Part shown: positions 9,919-22,351 of the stretch, piece by piece
Layout of the letters: every line of letters starts with the position of its first letter
How positions within the stretch are numbered: the first letter of the stretch is position 1
Source: Persicaria tinctoria
Lineage: Eukaryota > Streptophyta > Magnoliopsida > Caryophyllales > Polygonaceae
Length of the DNA: 64,000 nucleotides
Reading direction: 5' to 3'
Assembly: GCA_037127255.1 (NCBI GenBank)
Contig: JBANSL010000016.1
Span: 8,124,501 to 8,188,500 of the forward strand
Translations under genes and position numbers: made by a program
The notes under the pieces: model-generated
Databases searched by the model: none
Told to the model about the DNA's origin: nothing
Seen by the model: only the letters and a program-made list of their open reading frames with translations

Positions 9919-11142
9919 TCAAGTTGGGTTTGGGGAGAAACCAACAAGACCCAACTTGAGAGACAAGAAGATGTGTTGCTTCTCTCCAAGAGGTTTGGTC
10001 AATATATCAGCAATCTGGACTCCAGTTCGAATATGTTGGGGAATAACAAAGCCTTCTTGCAACTTTTCTCTCACAAAATGACAGTCAATTTTGAGGTGTT
10101 TTGTCCTTTCATGAAAGACAGGATTTTCAGCTATATGGATGGCTGATTTGTTGTCACAATAGAGAGGTATAGGTAAAGGAATGGAGAGCTTCAATCTGTT
10201 CATAACTCCTTCCACCCAAATCAGTTCACTAGCGGTTGTGAACATACTTCTGTACTCAGCTTCTACTGAAGATTTAGAGACAATGACATATTTCTTAGTT
10301 TTCCAAGAAATAAGAGAGTGTCCAAAGAACACACAATAGCCTGTCAATGATCTTGCACTGAACTGACAAGTCCCCCAATCAGCATCACAAAAAGCAGTGA
10401 GACTAGCAACTGGATTTCTTGGATAAGAGAGACCAACAGATATAGTCCCTTTGAGGTATCTTACGACATGAAGAGCAGCATCATAGTGTGGTTGTCTTGG
10501 CTCAACCATGAATTGACTGAGGTGCTGCACAGCATAGGAAATGTCTGGTCTAGACAAATTAAGAAATAAAAGTCTGCCAACAAGCCATCTGTAAGTCTCT
10601 GGATCAGACATAATATCACCAACATCAGTTGATAACTTCAGTCCTCTTGCTAGAGGGAATAGAGAAGCTTTGCATTCTGTCATTTTGCAATCTTCCAAAA
10701 TATCCAGAATGTATTTTCTTTGGTGTAAGAGAGTCCCATTTTTGTCATGAAGGATTTCTAACCCAAGAAAGTATCTGGCTTTACCAAGATCTTTAATTGT
10801 GAATGCTTGATGTAAGGCATCCTTGGTATGTTGTATCACATAATCATCATCTCCTGTAATTAAGAGGTCATCCACATATACCAAGACCACAACAATACCT
10901 GAAGGCACAGGCTTGACAAATAAAGAATAATCTTCATAGGACTGAACAAATCCTAGATTCATTAGGAACTTGCAAAGTTCAGAATTCCATTGTCTAGAAG
11001 CTTGTTTTAAGCCATAGATTGACCTCTTTAGTCTGCATACTTGACCAGGTTTCTGTAAAACATAGCCTTCAGGAGGTGTCATATACACCTCTTCTTCAAG
11101 CTTTCCATGCAAGAAAGCATTATTAATATCAAGTTGGTACAA
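9919..11142 (-). pseudogene. Copia reverse transcriptase (C-terminal part) and RNase H
   Basis: This 407-residue open frame starts inside RT (YQLDINNAFLHGKLEEEVYM), contains the catalytic YVDDLLITGDD box and the SLYGLKQASRQW-type motif, then Copia RNase H (FCDADWGTC, SVEAEYRSM, CDNKSAIHIAENPVFHERTK) and the terminal ADILTKPL. It is the downstream half of pol, separated from the upstream half by frame changes near 11130-11220. Confidence 0.93.
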
Positions 11143-11675
11143 TGACCAACTTCACAGTTGCAACAGCAATGAGAATTCTCACAGTTGCAAACTTTGCTAC
11201 TGGAGAAAAAGTGTACGTGTTTATAATCTTTCCCTTTGATCTGATTATATCCTTTTGCAACTAGTCTTGCCTTGTATCTCTCAATAGTCCCATTTGGTCT
11301 ATATGTTATCTTATAGACCCATTTACTGCCAATAGCTTTCATTCCACTAGGAATCTCAGTTAAATCCCAAGTATCATTGATCTCAAGTGCTTGCAATTCA
11401 GTTTCCATAGCAGCAACCCAGTTAGGATTCTGAATAGCCTGTTTATAAGTGTAAGGTTCAGGTTCTGCAGCCATACAAGCAAAGGAATGCACAACAGTAG
11501 GGTCAGATTGGAGATCATCTCCCAAGCATTCAGCAAGAAAGGACTGAGACATAGAGTTTCTCTGTCTGTTATTCCCACAAACAAAATCATTTAGTCTTCT
11601 AGGTGCAACATGTTGTCTAATAGATCTCCTTAAAGGAGGAAAGACATTCATATCTTGCAATAACTCTGGAGTCAT
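11079..11675 (-). pseudogene. Copia pol segment: linker and RT N-terminus, frameshifted
   Basis: The frame contains the conserved RT entry region (WVAAMETELQALEINDTWDL, GSKWVYKITYRPNGTIERYKARLVAKGY). After GKDYKH the family sequence (TFSPVAKFATVR-like) continues in another frame, and a second frame change occurs before YQLDI. At least two indels therefore break RT. Upstream it is cut at 11692 by a solo LTR; the codons on both sides of that insert match up in frame. Confidence 0.88.
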
Positions 11676-11691
11676 ATGATTAGTATGCCCA

Positions 11692-14549
11692 TGAAATACC
11701 CCAAAGTATTTTTGGGGATTTCGTTTTAAGAAAATATATATTTATATATATAAAAAAAACAATTTCTTTTATATTGAGTTGAATAATGATTTTTGAAAAT
11801 TAAATGTATATAAAGTTCGTAACTATTTTTACCAGGTTCATTTTTATTCGTTTAAGTGAAATTTAATAAGTAAGTTATTTATTTTAAGTCATATTATTTT
11901 AAAACAAGTTTGCATATTTTTATTCAAATAAAGAGAGATTTATCGTTATAACTTATTTTAGTTTCCGTAAAATGTATATATGTAATATAAGGTGATAATA
12001 AATCATTGTTGCATAAAATAAAATGTATTTAAATTAAATATTTTATTATTTAAGCTGTGTAGAATTTTAATAAATAAAATTTTCGGATATATACATAGTT
12101 ATAAGCAAAACCGGTTTTCTTTTGGGTTTGGGTGAACCGAACCGGACCAAGAGAAAAAGTAAATGTTGAACCGAACCGGCCCTTGAACCCTTCCCCTACC
12201 TCCAGCTCCTGCGTTTCACGGTTGAACAAGGGTGAAATTTCACTCCCTCAAATCCCGCCCGAATCAAACCGTTTTTGTTTCTAGATTGTTCTCCACTCGT
12301 TGAAGATGAGATTTATGTAACCAATTTGGAGATTCGGGGTAAAAAATCAACCGAACAAGCTTATCCCCAAATTCGAAAATCACCCCAATCCGCTCCAGTC
12401 AGGCCGAATCTCACCAAATTGAGGATCGGGATAGTGTTAAGAGTGATTATCTAAGCAATTTATGGATTTATTTTAATCAAATCCGTCCCCAAATCCTTCC
12501 CCTATAAATACCCCCTTTCGGGATACTTTCGAAGCACACCATCACCACTCCTCTCTCTCTCCGAGCTCTCAACCTATTCCATGGCATTCTAAACGCCTCT
12601 AGAAACGTTTCCCTTCACAAAGTTTTCAGAAAATCATCCCGAATCCAAAACCCCCCAATTTCGAATAACCTCGTCGGAGCAACTCGGTAGCCGTCGTCCG
12701 CCTCTGCCGGAGCCACCAGCCGCCACCCGGAGGAGCGCCCAGCCACCACGAGTCCGTTTCCGCCAGCCTATTGCGCCGCCGTGACCCGTGCCACCGCCAG
12801 GATCTCGCCGAAGTAGAGCCGGGACCTCGCCGGTTTATGCTACTGTTGAAAGTGTCGGGAGAAGGAAGAAGGTGATCTAATTACACCAAACCTCCCTAAG
12901 TTCGGTTTTTTCTAAAATATGCCCTTTCTCAGTTTTTAAAAATTCCAGATTCTAACCCATGTTTTTGTTTGGGCATAAATTGCTTCCAATTTCGTTACTC
13001 CGTAGAGACTATTCTACCCTTGCGCTCATACGAAGGAATTTGAGTCCGGCCAACCGTTAACGCTTGCAACTCCAAATCAAGGCAAGTGACATTCCGAGCT
13101 TTTCTGCTCACTTGTGCCTTTCGTGTCTATAGTTGTTTCTTTCCGTTGGAATGCTTGCCAAATTAATTAAAATAAATTGCAATCCATCCGCTTTGTGTGA
13201 TTTATTCAACCGTTAATTTGAATTTGGCAAGTATAAATGGGTAATGTTATTATTCGACGTCGCTATATAATAATAACATAGATACCCACCTTTTTTTTTA
13301 TTAAAGCATGATTATTTTGTTCCTTCATGCTAATTGATTAAGAAAGGGATATGTTTCTTTTATGTATCCATTATGTTTATTTCATTGTGATCAATATTGT
13401 AAATAATTAGTAATAATGTGAGGATCGGTTGTTACGAGTGAAACTAAATCGAATCCAAACCAATCAAAAGCAATGTGAATCATAAATTTAAAATCGTAAA
13501 GTAATGTGAAGAATTGTAAAGTAAAGTAGTCAATCAATCAACGGAAAGCAATGTGAAATGGTAAAGTGAAGTGTGAGTAAAGTGTAGGTCGGGGCCGTTA
13601 CTCCTCGGTCTTAAGGTTTCATGAAACTACACTTCCATGCGAGGTGTTACTTGTAGGTCGCTATCCACTATAGACAGAGTGGGACCGGTAATAGTCGATA
13701 AAAAGATAAAAGACGTAAAATGCATATCATGTGAGTAAGTGAGTGAAGAATAATGTACAAGTAACAAACATGGTTTGAACTAGGTATTGGGGGACACAAG
13801 ATCAACCCTTAATCGACTGTCTCAGCCCGCGGTTTAAAACTCTCCGGAAGAGTCCTGCCCTCTGGGTCGATTTTGGGCCACATCGAGTACCTTTTGAACC
13901 AATACTTAGTCTAGACATTATAATAAAAACGTATTAATAATGTAATGGGTAGTAATCATGAATCGTTTCAAGCTATGTCATCTTTTGTTACTCAATCCTT
14001 TTGGATTATCCGTGTCATAGGAGGGTCGGGTCACAAATAAGCCAATTTACTTCAAATATTCAAATCTCATTTGGATTTAATTCTTACCGTTTCATGGTCA
14101 CTTGAATCCAAAGTTGTCTCTGCTTTCGTGCCATCACTTGCTAGTTCTCGCGAACTAACCGTCCTTTGTTTGGATGGCTGGTTTCCACAGGTTTAGATAA
14201 AGCACAACAAGGTCGAAGGTCGGAAATGTGAGTCGGAATCGTCTTCAAATGTTTTTAGTATTTTATCGTTGTTTTGATTCAAGAGTCTCTTTTATCATTA
14301 GTGTATAAACGTTATCTTAGTTTTGCTATCGAGACATTGTAACGATATTATTGTATATTTAATTATTTGTTTCACTTAAAGTCTTCCGCGATTTAATTGT
14401 ATTTTATTTATGTATTTAATGTTATCATCTTGTTTATGGGAGCATAGTTGCATGTCCCTATAAGCCTAAGGTGGTTACAAAGACATTAAAGTCCGCGTAA
14501 TCACTGGCGCTGTGGCATCCCCTTGGGTAAAAAAAAAGGGGGTGTTACA
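11692..14549 (+). mobile_element. Solo LTR (Gypsy-like), 2858 bp, inside copia pol
   Basis: The block starts TGAAATACCCC and ends GGGTGTTACA (TG...CA). It is flanked by the 5-bp target duplication GCCCA at 11687-11691 and 14550-14554. It has no gag, pol, PBS or PPT, so it is a solo LTR left by LTR-LTR recombination. A plus-strand TATA box (CCCTATAAATA near 12500) followed by a CT-rich, GC-richer leader at 12540-12860 suggests the promoter runs on the plus strand. Assignment to Gypsy is from length and end motifs only. Confidence 0.9.
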
Positions 14550-14554
14550 GCCCA

Positions 14555-15643
14555 TCAGAGGTCATGGAGTCTGCAACTTGAGAAGGCAAAGAGTGAGGGC
14601 TAGGCTCAGATTGTAATGATTCAATTGTGTGGGGAGGAGAATAAATAGAAGTGGGCTCTGTATGAATAAAGAAATCATCATCTGGAGCTGGATTAACCAT
14701 TAGAAGAGGCATGGCATTATAGATTTCTTCAGACTCAGGAATCACATTTCCAGTCTTGAAAGGAAATATAGTTTCCTTACAAACCACATCTCTGCTATGA
14801 AAAAACAGCTTTGATTCAAGGTCCCATAGCTTATATCCTTTTTGACCAAAAGGATAACCAAGAAGAACACACTTTCTTGCTTTAGCACCCAACTTATCTC
14901 TATCTGAATGAGCAACAGGAGCATAGCATAAACAACCTATAATTCTCAACTCATCATAGGTGGGAGATTTCCCAAATAACTCCTCATGAGGGGACCTCCA
15001 TTTCAAAACCTCTGTAGGCATTTTGTTTATCAAATGAGTGGCTGCTAACATGCATTCTCCCCAAAATCTAATAGGCAGGCCTGCATGTATTCTCAGACTT
15101 CTTGATGTCTCCACCAAGTGTCTGTGCTTCCTCTCCACTCTCCCAATTTGCTGTGGAGTATAAGGAATTGATTTCTGATGGATAATGCCCTTTGAGACAA
15201 GCAATTCTATGCACTGCTTCTGTACAAATTCAGTGCCATTATCTGTTCTCAAGACCTTTACTGAGTAGCCAAATTGATTTTCCACATAAATGAGAAAATC
15301 TTTAATAGTTTGCAGAACCTGCAACTTACTTTTCAAGAGAAAGGTCCATGTGACCCTTGTACAATCATCACGAATGGTAAGAAAATAAGAATAACCATTG
15401 TAAGTGGTAGATTTATAAGGACCCCACAAGTCCATATGCAATAAATCAAAAGGCTTAGTTGCAATATTCAGGCTCCTTGAAAAGGGAAGCCTATGATGCT
15501 TTGAAAGAGAACAAGATTCACAATGGAAATCATCCAAACTAGAAGAACTAAACATTCTTGAGTGTCTCAACTTAGAAACAGAACTGTGACCAAGTCTAGC
15601 ATGAACAGTTTGTAAATCAACACTGACTTTATTACAACTCTTC
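14555..15643 (-). pseudogene. Copia integrase
   Basis: The minus-strand frame (open from 15570 by ATG, with its true N-terminal part up to 15643) shows the HHCC zinc-binding region (HARLGH...CESC) and the catalytic core with HMDLWGP (first Asp), RTDNGTEF (second Asp) and a Glu about 35 residues on (GRVERKHRH). The Copia post-integrase motif GCLCYAPV follows. It stops only because the 11692-14549 solo LTR interrupts it. Confidence 0.93.
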
Positions 15644-18123
15644 TGTAAAGACCGGAATTTAATTAATATTTATAAAATATCCGTAGGATAATCCGAATAT
15701 TATCCTCCCTTATTATTATGAAAACCCGGAAAATTTAAAAATTTTATGCCTAGCTTTACATGGATTTAATGACGGGAAAAATATACCCAAGCCACTTTTC
15801 TCGTATCTTATAAACGTAACGGATTTTAACGCTTCGCGAGCTCGGGTTTTACATTATGTTAAAGAGGTCATCCACCCAAATTGCCCAACATTGAGCCACC
15901 AAACCCTTGACTTGTGGCTTGCTTGTGAATGTAGACATTCAACCACTCCCATCTCTTCATCCCATCACCACCCATGCTTTGACTCATGAAGCCAACCACC
16001 CCTCTCCTCTATAATCCTGACCCCAACACTCATGTGGAGCTCATCCAAAGAAGCCCCACCGTCACTTGAGAGGGGAGAGAGAGAAGGAGAGCCTTGCTCC
16101 ATTTTAGGTCCATTTTGGACAGCCTTCACAAGAAATAGCATAACTCCCTCCATTATCATCCAAATTGAGCAAACTCGGTGGCCATGGATCCGTCTTGAAC
16201 CCAGCTTTCCATACATATCTCAAACACAAAAATCCAAGGTCGTTTGCCCAGCCAAAATCGTCCATCTTTGGAGCTGCAGAAAACTGTTTTTGAAGGGTCT
16301 TGAGAGTTTGACTTGATTTCTTGGTAAGAACCCTTCCTTTCTTCCAAAACTGAGTTCCAACATGTGTTTTAACTCATTTTATTCAACTTTGAGTAAGAAT
16401 CTAAATCATGTTTTGGGATTTTTGCTGACAAAATGGCAAGGTGTTTGAAAGGTGTTCCGAAGGACTCCCGAGGGTGTTCTTGAGTTGTTTGTGTGGGATT
16501 CTTCGAAGGTAATCCCTCATCCACCTCCCCCTCTTTAGGAATAGGTCTTGTGTGCTTGTAAAGGGCCTAGGAAGTGGAGCCTTTATGTGTTTTTGGTTGC
16601 GTTTTGTAGCAAACGTCACAACAACAAAATGGATATATGTGTCTCTGTAATTTGGACTTTATTTCCAATCCAATGGTCTGATTTGGCTGAAATCTTAATA
16701 TAATGTTCATGGAAATGTTATCTAACTTCCCTTCAAAAATTACGGTAATCCAACGGTTGGATCAATAGTTATTATAATTTTAGTAACCAGTGTTTATAAT
16801 GACTCGGTTAGAAAACTTGGTTAAGGGAATGCTAAGAATATGGTTAAATATGTGATGGCATAACCGAAAATTAGAGCATATAAAATACAGAAATGAAGTA
16901 TACTCATAACTTGTCTTATGATCCGATAAGAAGAAAACCGATTATGTGATAATACGATATAGATTATAACTGGTTAAGTCCGGATCACTTAACCAAAGTG
17001 CGTAATCTATAGAATCGTGAACTTCGTGTGGATATATGTTGATTATTAGTTTGGGTACCATGCATTAGAATACCACCTAATAAAAGCTTAATGAAATTAA
17101 TAGGCTCTTGTTGATTGGATCCTTGGTTGTGCACTTTATTGCTTGCTTATTCTTCGGACTCCAGGTAAGTCCCCTGGACTTACTCATGATGGATTTATGT
17201 GATACTCTTTGTCTTATCGAGAGTCTTCATGCATCACGCGACCTAGTAACATGTTAGGAATATAAACTGGTAAAATGACGTAGGATGAACTTAGTAAATC
17301 CAACGATTCATATGTATGCTATGTGTCTATGGTAGGACGGCCGTCAAAATCTGAATAAATGACTTATACTCGATGGAACACGAATGAAATGATGAAAGGC
17401 TTATGATGAGAAAGAATGAGTATGTTTGAGAAGGATGAGTATGTTTGAGAAGGATGAGTACGTTTGAGAAGATATTATGATATGATGGTGATGATGGTGA
17501 TGATTATGATGATGATACGGGCCCTTGTGTGTTTATTTCGCATTTATATATATCTATACACTTGCTTATGTGTTACATTTTAACATTCATGTAGTTTAAG
17601 TATGCCTCTTTATATGGCATTGAGTGTGTATATTTCCGATGATTGACCCCGATTTATTTCTTGTTTTTAGATTCAGGTACCCCTTACCCGATATGATTTA
17701 CTTATGTGAATGGTTGTCGGGACAGACCTTTTGGACGATTAGAGTGAGGGAGGCGCTTGACATTCGTACTCTTTTGCTCATACGTTTTATCGTTTTGACC
17801 CGGCGTGGCCGTGGCATTTTGTTGTATTTATGATTTCCGCTTTTATTTCTGTTCGAAACGTTTTCGCGATAGCCTAGGACAGGTAAACCCTCCAACGGGC
17901 TTACGATCTTTTCGGGGTTCGCAATCCCCATCTTTTGACAACTAAATCTTCCGCTCAAATGAACCTAATAATAACTCGTACTCGGTCGTAAGATCCAAAG
18001 CTCACGGAAGAAGATCAAACTTCTTCTATAACGTTCCTCGATAATCTAGTATTCCGAACCTTATTTACCTTCTAAGTAGGTTTATGGAGGTTAATTCGGG
18101 TACTTAAATTTCGGGTCGTTACA
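15644..18123 (+). mobile_element. Solo LTR (Gypsy-type), 2480 bp, between copia protease and integrase
   Basis: It starts TGTAAAGACCGG and ends TCGGGTCGTTACA, with a 5-bp target duplication TCTTC at 15639-15643 and 18124-18128. The ends and several interior words (CAGGTAAGT hairpin, GGCCGTG...CTTTTATTTC, CGCGATA...TAGGACAGGT) are shared with the 3087-bp LTRs at 50633 and 58852, so it belongs to the same Gypsy lineage. No internal domain remains. Short GAGTATGTTTGAGAAGGAT tandem repeats lie near 17415-17475. Confidence 0.93.
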
Positions 18124-19729
18124 TCTTCAGCCTCCATCTCTCTGTGTCAATTGAAGATGGTGACTCTGAAAACACCTTGTAAAGCCCATGTCTCCTAGCT
18201 CCTGACAGCATCACCTTCTTAGATCTAGGGTCCTGGAAATAACAATAAGCTTTGGTGAATATAGCTATCAGATCAGTCTCATCAAGCACTTTCCCAACTG
18301 ATAATAATCTGTGCTTAAAATCAGGAACTAGCAAAACATTACTGAGAGTAATATCATCTGTTAAATGCAACATTCCCATCTCAGTCACAGTTTTGATGGA
18401 TCCATCTGGCAATCCAATATGAACATGCTTAGTTAATCTCTTTTTGTTTAACAAAACATGAGAATCTGCAACCATATGATCTGTAGCTCCAGTATCTATT
18501 ATCCACTCAACAAACATAGCACCCTGAGATACACTATTTGCAACTGTGGGAGGAATCATACATGCAAAGTTTGCAAAAGATCCAGTACTGCTTTCAGCTT
18601 GGCCTTTTCCTCTCATTCTCTTCAGCACCTCTTGATAAACTGCATTAACCATGCCAGAATCAACATTTCCTTCCATTCCATCATCATCCAAGGGACTCCC
18701 TTGCATCTGATTGTTCATAGACCCTGCATTATATGCTGTGCTTTTGCTAGGAGCTCCATTCTTCTCTTTCTCTTTGAGTTCCTTGAACCAGTCAGGGATG
18801 TCATGGAGCTTAAAACAATGCTCAGCCATGTGACCCTTCATGCCACAATGAGAGCACTTGGAATTAGCTTTGATTCTCTTTAACTCTTGCCAATCTTTCC
18901 ACTCCCTCTTGACTAGTTTACTCCCTGGATTAGAAGGCTTGTGCTGGTAGGAACCTCCACCTCTATTAGCTGCCATTGCACTTGAGTCAGAGTTCATTCC
19001 TTGAGGAACAGAAGTACCATTTGATGCTTCATTACCCCTTTCCACCTGCTGTAAAATGTAATAAGCCTTGTTGATACTAGGCAAGGGATCAGTAGCTAAT
19101 ATAGAATTTCTTGCAGCATCATAACTATCATTTAAGCGGACCAGGAAATGCATAACTTTGTTCCTCTTTAGATTACAAGTGCATGTAGCAGCAGCAGCAC
19201 ATGTACACTCAGGCATACATTCTAAAACTTGCAGTTCATCCCAATGGCGCTTAAAGAGATTATACAGATCTGCTAAATTCATGTTGCCTTGGACTATATT
19301 ACCAAGTTTCTTTCTGATTTGGAAAATGAGTGGAGCATTGGTCTGACCAAACCTTTCCACAATTTCATCCCAAAGAGCCTTAGAAGAATCCATAAACACA
19401 AATCCTTCTGCAATACTTTTAGTCATAGAATTAACAAGCCAACATCTCACCATGTAGTCAGCCCTTACCCATCTTTCCAGATCTGCAGATCCAGCAACAG
19501 GTCTTGCACAAAACCCATTAATAAATCCAAGCTTGCACTTGGCTCCCAAGGCCATCATCACTCCACGGCTCCATGTCATATAATTCCCTCCATCAAAAGG
19601 AATTGCAACCAGCTGTGCACCTGGATGATCAGAGTTAGAAAGGGACAAAGGATCCGCCAAATTAACCTGAGTACTCATATCTTCAGATGATCTTTCACCA
19701 GAGTTTAAATCACTGCTTACAGTGAACAT
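18124..19729 (-). pseudogene. Copia gag and protease
   Basis: A long open frame encodes a Copia gag: N-terminal UBN2-like region (LVAIPFDGGNYMTWSRGV, about residues 40-58), a CCHC zinc knuckle CSHCGMKGHMAEHC (about residues 290-303), then a retropepsin active site WIIDTGATDHM (about residue 410). It runs without a stop to the edge of the 15644-18123 solo LTR, where the frame is artificially closed. Gag itself looks undamaged. Confidence 0.93.
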
Positions 19730-19795
19730 AAATACCCAAATATACTTAAGAAAAGCAAATGTCAGATAGGAGAATCGACTGCAGCTCTGATGCCA

Positions 19796-20213
19796 TGTGA
19801 AAATATGCTATGAAAATGTAATCAATCAAGCAAAATCAGCTAGAAAACATGAAGAACAGGCCATCGCAGGGCACTGTTTCATTAGCTAATAAAGGAATGT
19901 AATATGGCTTGTCATAGCCTTCATGAATGCGGCTGCAATCCCCAAAACCCTACTAAATGGGAAGGAAAGAAAGCAACCTTATATGTGCACAACGCATGAG
20001 GCAACAAAATTGGACAAGAGTCCTTATTACATAAGACGACAAGAGATCTGTAAATGTAGAGAAAATGCAGCTGAAATGTAGCTTAAATTAAGCTAAGGAG
20101 AGAAGAGAAATATGGTCCAATGTGAGGATCACAGGGACCACATATGCAGCTGTATGTGAATGCATCATATGCTGTATTGCATCCTCTGCATTCATATATG
20201 CATATAATCTTCA
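19796..20213 (-). repeat. Copia 5' LTR
   Basis: This 418-bp repeat has TG...CA ends and matches 9470-9908. It is immediately preceded (on the plus strand) by the complement of the PBS at about 19784-19795. The following TATAT is the target duplication. Confidence 0.92.
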
Positions 20214-20218
20214 TATAT

Positions 20219-21258
20219 ATTGATCAAAATTATATGAAAAAAATACATTTTATATAATTTTTAATTTTTTTAAAAAAGGGATTAAAAATTCAATTGGGTT
20301 ATATTTTTTTAACGTAGTAGACTAGTAGTATTACGGATTATCAACCAAAATTCCCACCACTCCTTTTCAACCACTCTCATGACCATATATGTATATCATC
20401 ATCACGATTCACCATCATCGTCAATTGGTCGTTAAGTTTATATTTATTAAATGTATGGCTCTTGTCATCAATTATATATAAAATTGCAACTCTTCATTTG
20501 AAAAATATAATATACATATGTTGGATGGCAACTTTACATGGACAAAATCCACTTAAATGGGAGCAAAATGGAGAGATGAAATAAATTATTGTTAGGCCTA
20601 TTTGACATGAAATAAATTACTATTAACTCAAAAAATATATATTAATACTTACTAGCCAAATGTAATAATGAAATACCATTGTTAATTAATACTCCTTGCT
20701 ATAATATGGACTAAATGGTACTGTAATACTTTGATGCCCTTGTTTGGTATATAACGGTAGTAATGTAATCAGAACTTGAGATATATCATTTATGCAATTT
20801 GTTAAAGGCATTGGAATGAATCGTTTTTAAAAAATAATAATGTATTGTTATTATTGTTTTGTGTGTGTGATGAAAATAATTATCGATCTAGATAATCTTT
20901 AATATTTTCTCAAATTTTCTAATATAAATGAAAGTAAAAGTTATCGATCTTCCAAATATTTTTTCTATTACAAACTCAAACAAAGTATTTAATTTAACAC
21001 ATTATAAGTGGTTGACATTAACATATTGATAGACAGACTAACTATCATAATATACAATCAAATGAAAACACAAAATATGGAGAATGGTACTTCATCACAT
21101 TCTCCCATTTTTAGAGTGATTGTATCTTTTGGGGGGTCGGGAAGAGGGCTAGAGCCCAACTAAGATTAACGTAAATCAACAACAAATTGTTCATGATCCC
21201 TGTCGGCAGAAAGAAGGGCTTGAATAGAGGGGGAATAGAGCGAAATACTAGAGTTGTC
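20219..21258. other. AT-rich spacer
   Basis: Non-coding, with no recognisable gene, TIR or repeat boundary. The sequence after 20219 is the other half of the copia insertion site. Confidence 0.6.
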
Positions 21259-21477
21259 TCAGCAGCAGTAAAAAGCTAGCTTAGCTAAGCAATCAGTCAC
21301 CAAATTTGCGCTTCTATGGATGCATTCAATCTTATCCGTCCATCCTGAGTTCATGATGAAACGACTACAATGGAAAAACACTGATTGATAACTCGAAAAG
21401 CCAATGAATGAGCAGATAGACGAACTATTATGGTACACCAACCAAAATGACTCAAATCTCATCGAAATATAAAGCAA
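21259..21477 (-). pseudogene. RNase H (RVT_3-type) C-terminal remnant, probably LINE-derived
   Basis: The minus-strand frame ends with IECIHRSANLVTDCLAKLAFY, which matches the closing motif of plant LINE-associated RNase H domains (VHREANxVAD-LAxLA). The catalytic Asp/Glu part is missing, and the upstream residues are not recognisable. A decayed non-LTR retrotransposon end is the most likely origin. Confidence 0.5.
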
Positions 21478-22185
21478 TTGTTGTGGAAGAGCCTTACACT
21501 AATGCCGAAAACATGAGACAAAAATTTGAATGTTTTTGTCAAATCATCCAAATAAGAAAAATATTAAAATAAAAAATGATGAGGGGTTGGCCGCTATTTT
21601 GCCAACCTTCTTGACGTTGTAGACTCGGACTCGCAAGAACACACAGGAGAGACACAAATTAGACAAGAAAATGCAGCAAAGGGATAATAAATCTTGGAGA
21701 CAAGATTCAATCAAGGTGAAAGGTAAAACAGAAAAATAAATGTAAAATGGAAAGGAAAAGATAAGAGGAATCAACCTTGATGAACAATAAGAAGACCCAT
21801 GGAACAATGCACTAAGAACCAACTTGAATGACACCAAAACCGTACAACCTTACACAACCGTGGTTGGTGATGGAAGCACAAGGAGGAGACTTGTGCTCAT
21901 CTCGAAATCACCAATCTTCGGGAAATTGACAAAACTAAGAACAAACCGAACTAGATGCAACACATATGCACACAAGGCATGAAACTTCAATTTTGCAGAG
22001 TGAAATCGGCTAGGTTTTCATAATAATCAAGGTTGAAAAAAGTATCTTCAAAATGTGAGGTTACAAACATTAAATAGAGGGGAAAATTAGCCCAAAGACA
22101 AGGGGCACAAAAATACAAAGTTCAACGAATCCTACTTAAACCCTAAAAAGGTTTCAAAACACAAAATTCAAAACAAGGAAAGCTA

Positions 22186-22270
22186 TACTGGTCTCCAGGA
22201 CCTCATCCTTAGGGATGCTCTCGGATAACGGTCGTCCCGTACCGAATTTTTACTTTCATCAAAAAAAAAA
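22186..22270 (+). mobile_element. 85-bp retroposed insert with poly(A) and 11-bp TSD
   Basis: AAGGAAAGCTA occurs at 22175-22185 and 22271-22281. Between the two copies is a short GC-richer sequence ending TTACTTTCATC plus about 12 A. Poly(A) and a long target duplication are hallmarks of target-primed reverse transcription. With no tRNA-like promoter visible, a 5'-truncated LINE is more likely than a SINE. Confidence 0.8.
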
Positions 22271-22351
22271 AAGGAAAGCTAAATCAGTGATTTAGCTTTT
22301 TTTTTTTGGTCACCATGGTCAAGCCCGATAAAGGTGCGGTTTCAAACAATG

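Larger units (their letters stand above)
9470..20213 (-). mobile_element. Ty1/copia LTR retrotransposon, nested-interrupted
   Basis: The element reads right to left. The 5' LTR is 19796-20213 and the 3' LTR 9470-9908; both have TG...CA ends, and TATAT flanks the whole on both sides (9465-9469, 20214-20218). Next to the 5' LTR is a primer binding site, TGGCATCAGAGC, complementary to initiator tRNA-Met. Next to the 3' LTR is a polypurine tract (GAAGGGGGGATA). The domain order gag-protease-integrase-RT-RNase H is that of Copia. Two Gypsy-type solo LTRs (11692-14549 and 15644-18123) sit inside; without them the element is about 5.4 kb, normal for the superfamily. RT frameshifts make it non-autonomous. 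Confidence 0.95.

Noticed and set aside
18458..18883. Plus-strand frame with Cys/His residues opposite copia gag
   Set aside because: Shadow frame of gag; its Cys and His do not form a known motif.
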